Source of the DNA: Ectocarpus siliculosus
Lineage: Eukaryota; Sar; Phaeophyceae; Ectocarpales; Ectocarpaceae
Assembly (NCBI GenBank): GCA_000310025.1
Contig: FN648747.1
Coordinates: forward strand, 1 to 31,925
DNA length: 31,925 nt
Direction of reading: 5' to 3'
Positions 20,401-31,000 of the stretch are shown here, in pieces; position 1 is the first letter of the stretch; each line of letters opens with the position of its first letter. The translations under genes and the position numbers were made by a program. The notes under the pieces were generated by a model. The model was not told where the DNA came from, did no database searches, and saw only the letters and a program-made list of their open reading frames with translations.

Positions 20401-21640
20401 GTGATGTGTGGTATCCTGTGAAATTATTCATGAATGTCGGCATACTACATTTGTGCGCCCGTTCTGTACTTCGTTTCCTCCCCCAAACCCGAGAATTCAA
20501 CCACGCCAACACACCACAGTTTTATATGCAACCCGCCCCCTTCATTTTTTCTGTTCTGTACACGCAATAACTACAAAGATACTCGTGATCGACTCTTCGG
20601 AGCTGTATCGTGACTTCCTCCCAACGCTGGAGAGGGCTGCGAGGCACTTGGGACTGCCGCCACACGACTTCTACTACGACTCCGACTTCCAGCACGGCAC
20701 CGGCGCTTGCAAGGACAATCGCCCCCAGTTCTTCGGAGAGGATGGGAGGTGGGTGATCGACCGACCGCACCGGTGTGTGTATGGTGGGCTATGGAGTGAG
20801 TAAAGAAATTCACATTAAAGAAATTCACATTGACATCCATCCACAAGAGCGACAAAGTACGCGCCGCCAGGCTGCGGTTCTCTGTTGTAGACGTCACAAG
20901 AAGCCTACGCCCTAGCGATCGATTTTGACTCGGTTAAAAACAATGTTCACAGCCGCCGGCGGACAGCCACCGGCGGAACACCCGGGCTATTGGAAGGACC
21001 CCGCAGGCATCTCGCGCAGGAACCTTTCGCCGTGGTTGAAATTCACTCTGATCTTTGGTGGCGCAGTTACCGTGGCACCTTGTGTCCAGTTCTCGGTATT
21101 TTCTGCAACAAACTCGAAAGCTTTTGAATGTGGGCCTACGATCGAACTACAGGGAAAATGCTGATGGCTCACTGGGTCCCGCGTCAGAACTCGACATGAG
21201 CGTGGTGAATGAAGCTGCCGTACCTCCAAGGCTTGCCTGTCCTAGAAAGAAGAACGCTTGCCAATGTGCAGCTGTTTGTTTCATATGGTATGCCGCAAGT
21301 CAAGAGTGAACAGCTTGATCGCCGTTTCTCACGGCAATTCACTCCTTCATCATTCATTTCTGCGGCGAACAATGCGTCTCAGCGGAGTGCCGGTGGCATT
21401 GAGCGCAGCAAGCCGCCGATTTCGCTGCAAGTCCACCTATGAAAATATTCACTCGTGTTGCTTTATATTTTGACCATGCATCTTGACCTCATTCGGCACG
21501 TTCTGCATCCGATCCGCTCTCTGGTCCCCCTCTTCAGGTACAAAAAGATGCTCGAGCAGGAGCAACTTTTCCGAGACTGGTATAGACCTCACAACGAGCG
21601 CCTCTACTCCCTCATCGGCAAAGATTTAAAGTGGGACTAG
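11496..21640 (+). CDS. Carbohydrate sulfotransferase, complete nine-exon gene, type II membrane protein
   Basis: Exons 11496-11882, 16275-16375, 16962-17076, 17590-17741, 18664-18787, 19495-19618, 19914-19954, 20579-20748 and 21538-21640 join in phase to 1317 nt (438 residues, stop TAG). A basic N-terminus is followed by a membrane anchor (about residues 23-50), then a stem with an N-glycosylation site (NST, 98-100). The 5'-PSB motif is IIGVQ-KGGTQNL (about 125-136), followed by EAHFFDRNPD. The 3'-PSB is ILKDPTAR-YFS (about 245-255), with Lys where the left paralogue has Arg. GLYADQLERWFAVFPRSQ (about 331-348), ILVIDSS and DWYRPHNERLYSLIG follow. The fold transfers sulfate from PAPS to a glycan in the Golgi lumen. 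An intron splits GLYA from DQLER, unlike in the left copy. Exon 3 (16962-17076) is the least certain: a strong alternative donor GTGAGT lies at 16976. Confidence 0.9.
12060..12772. other. Unannotated part of intron 1 of the complete sulfotransferase gene
   Basis: About 0.7 kb without a recognisable gene or repeat, apart from a short doubled GTGCGGACACA motif (about 12427-12463). Confidence 0.5.
12773..12833 (-). repeat. (CAA)n tails on the - strand
   Basis: Read on the - strand, TTTAATGTGAAGA is followed by four CAA units, AATGTGAAGA again, then about seven more. It repeats the junction seen at the 3' end of the LINE at 8671-8743. It sits at one end of the 1.3-kb tandem duplication, so it may be the 3' tail of a - strand retroelement. 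Confidence 0.6.
12829..14123. repeat. Tandem duplication unit 1 (1295 bp)
   Basis: Starts CATTAAACTCGTGTCAGTTGC and ends GAGGGGAAGAAGGGA. Unit 2 (14128-15378) repeats it head to tail with few differences after a 4-bp GAAG spacer. Unit 1 has about 45 extra bases of TTCCGCTGCTGC/TCCGG type near 13540-13585. Both units carry an almost identical 88-codon - strand frame (13743-14009 and 14998-15264) that resembles no family I know. An internal direct repeat GCTGTCTGAAGTGCTGTC also occurs twice per unit (about 13105 and 13175). Confidence 0.92.
14128..15378. repeat. Tandem duplication unit 2 (1251 bp)
   Basis: This is the second, head-to-tail copy of 12829-14123, lacking the TCCGG-rich insertion and the (CAA)n tail. 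Differences are scattered single bases and small indels, so the duplication is fairly recent. Both units lie inside intron 1 of the sulfotransferase gene, which explains much of that intron's 4.4-kb length. Confidence 0.92.
15726..16036 (+). pseudogene. Broken first-exon-like frame, possibly Harbinger-type transposase N-terminus
   Basis: From the ATG at 15726 one frame stays open to a donor-like site at 16037 (AAAT|GTAGGTG), except for a single in-frame TGA at 15828-15830. The product would have a basic start, a short hydrophobic patch (AAVLLLVG), an acidic EEEDEHETEELEL segment and a C-terminal WCDYRFNFQM. The ending recalls the N-terminal part of PIF/Harbinger-like nucleases, where a YRF motif precedes the catalytic exons, but this is only a resemblance. 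No downstream catalytic exon was found. It lies in intron 1 of the sulfotransferase gene on the same strand but does not fit its splice phases or homology. Confidence 0.3.
20802..20831 (+). repeat. Short direct duplication AAAGAAATTCACATT
   Basis: Two perfect 15-bp copies lie end to end in the intron after the exon ending at 20748. Confidence 0.8.
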
Positions 21641-24600
21641 GTCGGCTACATCGCGCGCAGAATGAAACGCCGTGCGACGGTGGCCGGCGCGCACAATAGA
21701 AACAACGTCAACGGGCGTCGAGAGATGTTCAACGATTGGCGGCCAAAAGGCGTTGACGTTTTTTTGCCTTCTGGCAGGACGTTGGCCTCTCTCTGCCGCT
21801 CGCTGGTAGAGCCCGATGATGTCCTCACGCAACTGATATTCGTCGGATGTCTCGTTGACGCGAGTGAAAAGAAAGGGGCCTGGCGGTACCAAGTACGGTA
21901 GTGAGGAAGGTAGACCTTCAAGACTACATATCCATAAATATGCACCAAGAAAACCTGTTCAGTCGTCACCGTCGTCACCGACTGCAAAAAGCACACCATT
22001 TCTCCCTGAGCTACTGCTTTGGCCGGTCCCGCAACAACGGGTAAAGACAGCCATATTACTGTACGCAAGGGTCCCCACCGCCTTGAAGCGTTCGCTTCAT
22101 GAACACACCGCGTCGAAGAGTCGTGCAAAATATGCCGCGCGCGTCCAAACAACCTTCATCTCCAACGCGTTGACGACAGCCGATAATTTGGTGCAGCACG
22201 GGCATCTACATCTTACCCCGCAGGTTGACACACCCTCTACTCACGGGGGGATGAATCGCCTAGGCGTCAAAGCGGCCAGAGAAACTAAACTGGGCTCTGC
22301 TGGAAGTTCAACAACAGCCGAAAAGAAATGTCTCGGGTGGTTGGGACTAACCATACGTCTTGCCACTGTACATTTTATTTTCGAAGCCGGAAATTGAACC
22401 TGGCCTGTCCCGTAGTCAGACCGTCGTCGGCATTTCGGTTTCCAAAAGTTCGGGGGTTCCGCTGGTTGATAGAGCATGTGTGCCAACGTCCGACATGCAT
22501 TCCTATCATGACGGCACTTACCCGCGCAATGCGAGCAGAGAGAAACTCTGTTTTATACGGTAGAACAGCGAGACTGCACTATCGCGGTATGAATTTCCCG
22601 AAACTAAAAAGAACAACGTTATCAAGCCCCACCGATGAAATTAGATTGAATCTTCTTCGGTCCCAAGCCTATGAACTATGAACCGTACTCTTGCGGTATT
22701 TTTTGTGGGAGTGTTGAAGCGATAGCGTCAGTCTCATCCGTCAGCACTCGTGAAATAATTCATTCACCGTATCCCCGCAACCCTTACCCGCCCTCGCCTC
22801 AGACGATCACCTCGAGCTGCAGTGCAAGTCTCGCTGCGTGTCAAGCATGGCTCGGAAAATCATGACTCCACAAAGATGCGCACACCGCCTCGAAAGCGCT
22901 CACGGTTCTTAGTTAAAAAACAAAATGCGAGAGAGACAACAACGAGCACAGCAGTAGATGAAGCGCTACTCTGTCACCAGCTGGACTACAGGAGCACCGC
23001 AAGAAGCGCTCGAAACATGGCCTGTTCGTTGCCACTGAGACAAAACGTTCCGACCAAGGAATGAATCCCTTCAAAGAGACCAGCAAGGTGTAGCGCAGGG
23101 ATGGAAAAGTCATCACGACAAGTGAAGCAACTTTTTCTGCTACACTCGGAACGTGAACGAAACAGTCAAGAGTGATCGCCATACCCTTAGAAGGCGGCCG
23201 TGGGGACCACTCGACCTCTTCAAAACTATGTCGAATTCTAGTATTAGCACATCGAGAAGGATGCTGTCCAATCACGACACAAAAGCGGTCCTTATCGAAA
23301 AGAGAACAACGCGCGACAATCGCGGAAACTGCCGCAAGAAGCAAGGGAACGCCACACAAACATACAAATTTAACCTTCGCATGTTTATCGTACGTCTCAT
23401 GGCCAACACACGAACTAATCATTTTTCAAAACAAGACCGGAAAGATCGGTGCAACGGCGGTTGTCATGCCGCGGCAAAAAACGCGGGGTGGACGCGCAAA
23501 AAGAACAAACACAACAATTACGAGCCAGGGTGGAACGCAATCGCGCCCCCCGCCCCTTGAATGAAAGCAAGAGCAAAGCCAAGGCTGTAGATATTTAGAA
23601 GACTTTCGTTGCATAGAACGACGCAAAATAAAAGGAAGAGGGCTACAACGGGTGTCCCCTACGACGCAGCTCCAACGCGAAACACACGAAAAAACAGGTC
23701 CGAAAGACGTGCCCCCGCGCATGCATCGCTGAGGGGGTGCGAGTCAGTCATGGAAAATAAAACCTCAAAATTCGACCACACGTCGACAACACGGCACACC
23801 GTGCTCAAAAATTGAGGGGGGGGTTCGAACACATGTCCGCTTGTTGCCTCCAGATATCCTTATCAAGTATTAACCACTCTCGGCATGAGGCCCGACGGAA
23901 CACAAGCTCGTCTTGCTTCAGCAACAATAGAGGCATCGAACACAAAATCGGACGCTCTCTCTCTCTCTCTCGACGGCCTCGCGGTGTGTTCTACACGGAG
24001 GAGGGACCACCCAGGCGACACAACAAACATGAAAAAAGGAACAACGCCGTGACGCTGTTTTGCGCACAGCCAGCCCGCTTCGTCCGCGTACACTAAATAG
24101 CCGTTTTAGTCGCGCGGAGATTTGATAGATTTTCACTGATCAGCTGGTCAGTGGGGTCTCTACAGGCTAACAATCATGAAACACACAACGCACACAGGCG
24201 CACGAATCCTCGGTGTCGCCGCCGGCACCACCGTGCATGAGCTCGGTGACCAAGGTAGAAAACCGCGTTATTCCCAGCACGGCAATTAATGAAACCTGAA
24301 TAAACTCGAGACTATCTATCCGACCAATCGCCCGAAATCCTTCGAGAGCCATCGACCGAATCAACAAGATAAGATATGATAAATATTGTACTCACAAAAA
24401 CGCCAAAAAAAAAAAAAAGAGTTACTATCAAGGAGGGGTAGGATAGGCTGCCACGTAACAAATGCATACAAGACAAGCGGACGTACCACGACAGTCGACT
24501 ATTTCACTAAAACACGGTGTAAACATGATACGACAAAGAAACACAGCTGACCCGCTTGGAACCTACCTCCCCCCCTCTCCCTCCTTCCGCGTACATCTCT

Positions 24601-25044
24601 CGTTAGGCTTCACGAACCGCGTGCTCCGTTGCATCAACTATCGGATTGACCCCCGCCAGCTACACTTAGGGCGGCCGGCAGCAATAATAGCTGCGTTCCG
24701 CACACTACAGCACACACAAAAAAATGTTTCGGGCATGAGTCTCTCCCCAGAACTCTCTGAACGTCACACACAGCTCTCTCAACCGACAAGTCGGGACGTG
24801 TGCCTGCTCGCAGGCAAAAGCTGCTACGCTCCCGCAAACTAGATTGCAAACCAGGCCGCAGGCACCGCCGGCGATCGATTGATGACGTCACGCGGGAGCC
24901 TTCGGCGAGCGCTTTCCGCCACCTCTCCGAGCACGCACCAGAGAGAGAGAAAGAGACCGAGAGAGAGAGAGACAGAGGTCTCAGCCGTGAAGCTTTTTCC
25001 TGCCGCCGCTCACCCGCTTCGAGCCCCGCTCGCCAAGTCCTACA
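21641..25044. other. Convergent intergenic region between sulfotransferase and PDI genes
   Basis: Both flanking genes end here (TAG at 21638-21640 on +, TAG at 25047-25045 on -), so it should hold both 3' UTRs. A 169-codon - strand frame at 22913-23422 has no recognisable domain. Simple repeats include (CT)n at about 23957-23973 and (GA)n at about 24940-24975. No RNA gene was found. Confidence 0.5.
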
Positions 25045-28000
25045 CTATAGCTCGTCTCTAGATGGCGCATCCGGTGCTGGTGCCGGGGGTTGCTTGTAGT
25101 GGGTCTGCGAACGGGTGATTCAGGGGGAGAGGAGAGACGTGAAAGGCAAACAAACAGACGTGGGTGCACGGTAAGAGGGAAGAGGAGAGCGGTGAAAGGC
25201 GAACAAACCGGTGTGTGTGCGTTGAACGGACGATTGTAGGAATTGGAGGCTGCCCCAGGCCCATCCATCCAGCCCGACCACAAAGCAGAGAAACGGGACG
25301 GTTTGTAACATGTCAACAATACGAACGCCCGACCTCTTCAAAAAACACTCCTGTGTTAACCACAAGCGATAGCAACGACGACCACCACCACAACAACAAC
25401 AACGACAGCAATCGCGACGAAGACGACGGCAACAACAACGATGACGTCACCAGCGACTGAAACGAAGCAAGAAACACTCCGAAAACAAACAAAAACTCGC
25501 CGGGCGCCTTGGTAGAACGGTGACCGACCCTCTCTCAAGCCAAGCGCCTCTTTCCGGCCCCAGCTCAACAGCAAGGCCCCGAGAACCACCGACCAGCATC
25601 TACATAGTTGCTGAATCGTGAAAAGTAATCTGTCCCACGTCCCACGCCCAACTAACTACTTCGCCAAACGGAAAGAAGGAGCCCCGCCAACCAACCGACC
25701 GACGGTGCGCCCGGCTGCTGCCAACGTGTTTACAAACGCAGCCACAGCGGTGGTCCCGACATGTCGCGGTCCCGAATAGCGCGGTTCCAGATATGAATGT
25801 ATCGCGGTAAAAATTCCTTGCACACACTGGTATTAAATAGCATATCGCGGACAGAGCCATTCCCGATGTATGTATCGCGGTTAAAATTCCGTTGTCACGA
25901 AAACCAAGCCTGTGATAGCCTAAACTCTACCCTTCAGGGGACCACCAGCACCGTCAGTCCCAATAAAAGTTTGTTACGTGTCTGTCTGTCGCTACGCCGC
26001 AATATTTCGGGCTGAATGCTACGTGGCCGAAACCATCTACACGGACCATGTATTTATGGGAGGGGGCTCTTGGTTTGGATGGGGGGGGGGGGTAGGTTGT
26101 TGGGCAGGGGGAAAGTGCGAGGGTCGTGAGTGGTATGATAGAGCCGTGGAAGAAGCGGGAGAGAGAAGAGAAGAGAGGGGAAGGGAGGAGATAAATAGAG
26201 ATCGAGAGAAGACAGAGAGAGACGCGTTCCGCGGAAAAATTAGTAGCACCTGCCTGCTACACCTCGTCAGCAAGAGCGTGCGCTTGCCTTGCATTGAAAC
26301 AACCGCAGATGCATCTATAGCTCCAGACGGAATGAAAAGCTTTGTAGAAACGCGAACCTTTCTCCTCCACGTCTCCTGCCGGGGTGTGCGCCCTCTCTGC
26401 GCTCAGCATACCACATGAGTGGTTGATTTTGTTGTGCGGTGTGCCCTTCCTTGGCGTAGTCGGCCTGACGACACCGAGTTAGTTGGACCAGTACGGATAT
26501 GTAGAAGGTACTAACTGGAGACCGGAACAATTAACACATCAACAACAATCTCACGTTTTCGTTGACGAACGCCTCCAACGGCTCGAGCTCGTGCTCCCCG
26601 TCGTACACCTCGGGCTTGTCCTTCGACCCGGCCTTGAACAGCACCACCGTCGGCAGCTTCTTCGCCGAAACCTATCAAACAATCACATACGGCCCCGGGA
26701 CAATCACACACATACATATGAATACCAGATCATGGCCTTTAGAAGCATTTTGTGTTTTCAACCGTACTGAGACTGGCTGGCGTATCTCATTGGTCAGCCG
26801 GTCAGCGCGGTCGATACCAATGAAAAAAAAAACACACACACACACACACAACGTGCTCTTTCTTCTAATATCGCTACCGTTCATGTCCATAATCCGGACA
26901 GTAGCTTAGCCTCCCCCTCACGGGTTCCCAGACCATGGCCTTCCGAAGCATTTTCTATTTTCACCCGCACTGAGGCTGACGTGTGCAGTCTTCATTGGCC
27001 AGCCGATTATAGCGCGATCGATGCTAATACTAAACACAACACAAACACGCAGAAGTGACTACTAGACAACTACACTGAAATAGAGACCGACCGATGAGGC
27101 AGATACGACCCTTACCGTGGGCGTCCATCGACGACCGTCAAAATGTCGGGGTTTCTTGTGGCATAAATGCAAAAAAGAAAAACGCAACAACAACAAACAG
27201 GAACGCTCCATTCTGCCGGGAGTGCATACCAAGTACATGAAAAAACAAGCAAAACAACAGAAACGTCTGGAAAACAATTCATTCCCATAAAGGAACCCAA
27301 ACCCTACCACCACAGCTATCATGAGATTCACTACTGCACGCACAGCAGACGGGTAACGGCTAGCTCACCCCGGGATAGTCCAGGTCGTTAGCCGCCACGT
27401 CCATGTTCGCGACGACGAGCTTCTCCCTCCCTGCCAGCCTCTCCGCCATGTCTTCGTAGATCGGGCCGAGCCGCCTGCAGTGCGGGCACCACGGCGCGTA
27501 GAAGGCTACCAGGACGTCGTTGTCTGGTGACGATTGACAACAAATGCAAAGAAGCGAGCGGACACGCAGTCAGAGTCGGCCCATTGCAGAGAGGGCAGAG
27601 AAGACAGCAGCAGGGAGACGGACAAAGAGACAGCGACATGGACAAAGACAGAGACACGGACAGCGAGACAGGGATAGCGATAACGACGGCAACAGCGACC
27701 GCGGCAAACGTAGACGCGACGACGAGACGGAGGGGGGGGGGGGGGGTACTCATAGTCGTGCATGCCGTAGTCGTTAGACCATTGACCTCGCATCCCTACT
27801 AAGCCGGGACGGAGCACGCCGGGTTCTCACCGGACCAGGCTCTCACATCACCAAGCGCGAAGCGCCGTGAAGTATTTGGCGAGTCGCATGAAGGGTGCGC
27901 CGCATCCTGCTAAGGGTGTTCGGCATCTTGTGCTTACTTCCTTGCGTAGGGATGACAGCTACGTATGACTTAATTTATTTTCTGGTGCTTTCACTTCCAG

Positions 28001-31000
28001 AAACAGTTGTAAGCACTGTGTAACTGCCTCGAGGAAGCTTGACCATTTTAACACAACGTGGTGCGATCATCCCCCTTGCGCGGAGTGAGGGTGCTCGACC
28101 CCGCACAACATGATCTACTCGACCACCATTATGGTTATGGCCAAAAAAAAAACGGTAACCTGGTTGCCGAGTTCACGAAGTGACTTGGCTTGTTTTACAA
28201 CGTCGTTGCCAAGCGACGAAAACCCAATCCCGATGGCAAACACCGAGGGGGGCGCTTGTTTTACAACGTCGTTGCCAAGCGACGAAAACCCAACCCCGAT
28301 GGCAAACACCGGGGGGGGCGGCTTGTTTTACAACGTCGTTGCCAAGCGACGAAAACCCAAACCCCGATGGCAAACCCCGATGGCAAACAAGGCCGACGGG
28401 GGGCGTCATCGGGGGGGGGCACCGCTATTCAGTGTCGGCGGCGCTCGATGGAAAGGAAGGAGTACACCGCGGGTGTACAAGGAAGCCGCAAAACTATATA
28501 CAATCGCACGAGAAAACCGTAAAAAACTCTCCCTCTCCGTGTGTCTAACTCTCCTTCTCTCTCTCTATATATATATATATATCCCTCTCTTTCTCTCTAT
28601 CTCTTCCTCTCTCTCTCCATTGTCGGGTACAAAAGGAAGTCGCAACATCATACAAACTTCATGTCATACAATCGCAATATAATACCATTGCAACATCATA
28701 CAATCGAAATATCATACAATCGAAACATCATACAATCTCAATCGCACGAGAAAGAAAACACGAAAAAAAAATGAAAAAAAAAAAAACATTATTTCTTGTT
28801 TTCTCTCACCGTTGTCGATGACTATCCGCCGGAAAGAGTCGGCCTTGACGACTTTCAGGCTCCCGGCCTCATCCCAGGGCGAGAGGGGCTCCGACTTCGT
28901 GAAAGGCTTGAGCTCCCCCGCGAAGAAGCTTCTTTCGAACGCTTGGAGGAGCTCTACGGTGTAGTCGTCGCCATCCTTGCCATCGTACCTTCATGGAGGG
29001 GACAGGAAGGGACTGAGACTTGGGGTTGCCAGAGGGCAACAAGAGCAGCAGATTCTATAATAGGTACAGTGGGTATTTCGCGGCAAAAAATCCTCGGCAC
29101 TTCCAAAACTAGCCTTGTGTGCAAAACTTCTATTCAGGGACCTTTCTCAACCCGCACGGGACTCAGGACGACACAATCGCGACGACGCCGGCGAGGAACG
29201 GCGAAGAGCGAATGCCACTCACCGGTATTTGAGGGTCATCCCCTCCTCCTCCTCCTCCCGGGGGCTACGACAAACTCACCCGGGACGTCATATTGCCCCC
29301 CCACCCCCACCCCACCCCCCCCACCCACCCCCAAAAAAGGCACAAAACTCGCAGCAGAAATAACGGCGATGGCAAGAAACACGCCGCGCGGTTGCAGCTG
29401 CGGTGGTGGCGGTCCTAAACCCGCTTGGAACGCAGGACAACGGCGACGCCAACCGACGGCGAACACCGCTCACCGGTATTTGAAGGTCTCCCCCTCAACC
29501 TCCCCGGGGGTCACGAGGAACACGCCCGGAACGTGGTCTTCCCGGTTGCCGTCCCCCACGAAGAAACCCAGCACCTGAGCCCCGGCTTTGTCCATGGCCT
29601 GATAATATGTTTGTTCAAAACAGCGGGAAAAAGAACAAAAAAATCATAATTGTCGCTGACGCTCTTTCTATCTTTTAGACTATTTTCTTTTGATGGAGAT
29701 GGATTCGATGGGTCATAATGAAAAAAAAAAAAAAAAACGATTGGGGCGTACAAAAATGTGTGGCGCACCGCAAATATTACGAGTCACAGGGGTTGCAAAA
29801 AACCATGGTGGGCGGGGCGCCTCGTCCATCGCCTGATTGGTTTGAGCGTAGTGAAGGGCAAAAACAGATACAGGAGCAGTGGGAAGTACAACGCATCACG
29901 CACGCAAGATACGAGTCGTGAAGGTTGTAAACAACACGTGGGCGGGGTCGGGCTCGTCCGCCGACTGAGTGTTTTGTTCCCGCCAGCTGGCAGAACAAAA
30001 AAAAGGAAAAGGACGTACAAAATGCGTGACATACGGAGAGCACGAGTCTGCCTCGTCCATCTACTGAGTGTTTGTTCACACCAGCTGGCAGAAAGGAAAA
30101 GGATAGGACGGTACAAAATACGTGACATACGGAGAACAGGAGTCTGCCTCAACCCATCGATTGATCGGTCGTGCACACCAGCTGGCAGAAAAGAAAAAAG
30201 GACGTACAAAATACGTGATAAACGGAGAATAGGACTCGCCTCGACCCATCGACTGATGGGCTGTTCAAACCAACGGCGGAAAAGAAAGGGATAGGACATA
30301 CGAAATGTGTGACACACGGAGAATGGGAGTCTGCCTCGTTGAGTGCTTATTCACACCAGCGGGAAACAAAAAAAAAAAGGACGTACACCATGTGTGACAC
30401 ACGGGCAGTACGAGACATGGGGGGTTTGGAGGCATCGCCTGGTTGGTTGATTGCTTGTTCACAACAGCGGGACAAAAAACGGTTAATCGTGCCATGAGTC
30501 CAAGTGAATAAAAAGAATGCTGGTCTGTGGTGCGCTGAGAGAGGGATGAACTTCCTGCGATCCCGGCGAAAAGATTCAATGAATGAGTACCCACGCGTGA
30601 AACACGAAAAACACGCATAGGGGGATGTAAAACAAAGGGTAGAAGGTCGTGACCGAAGCCCAAAGCACTACACAACGGCAGAATTGGGATTCCGATGAGT
30701 GATTGGCTGGAAGGCGGAGAGGAGGAGGACGAGGCGCCCTCGTCCAGTCCATCGACTCTCAAAAGAACAAAACTGGATCCGGCGAAATGTGAAACGTGTT
30801 CGTCGTTGTCTTCACAACTATAAAACTGTTCCGGTACCACCTCAGCACCGGTGCCTTCTAGCGTCCGTGCCGGCCCATCGACTCTCAAAACTCTATCCGG
30901 TGGATGTGAAGCGTCTTGTTGTTGCCTTAGCATTAGAAACCTCTCCTGGTCTCCTCAGTACCTTCTGACCCCCGTGCGTGTCCAACTGACGCGCGGACGC

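Noticed and set aside
22384-22500. tRNA-like pieces (B-box-like on -, D-arm-like on +)
   Set aside because: The two motifs are on opposite strands and cannot belong to one tRNA.
22913-23422. 169-codon - strand frame between the convergent genes
   Set aside because: No recognisable domain, no splice or homology support, and it lies where 3' UTRs are expected.
27112-27300. - strand frame containing NPDILTVVDGRP as a PDI exon
   Set aside because: The flanking PDI exons 27369-27523 and 26555-26671 join directly in phase (YPG-VSAKKLP), leaving no room for it.
29784-30933. Long - strand frames with repeating hydrophobic segments
   Set aside because: They are produced by the minisatellite and lie in a PDI intron.
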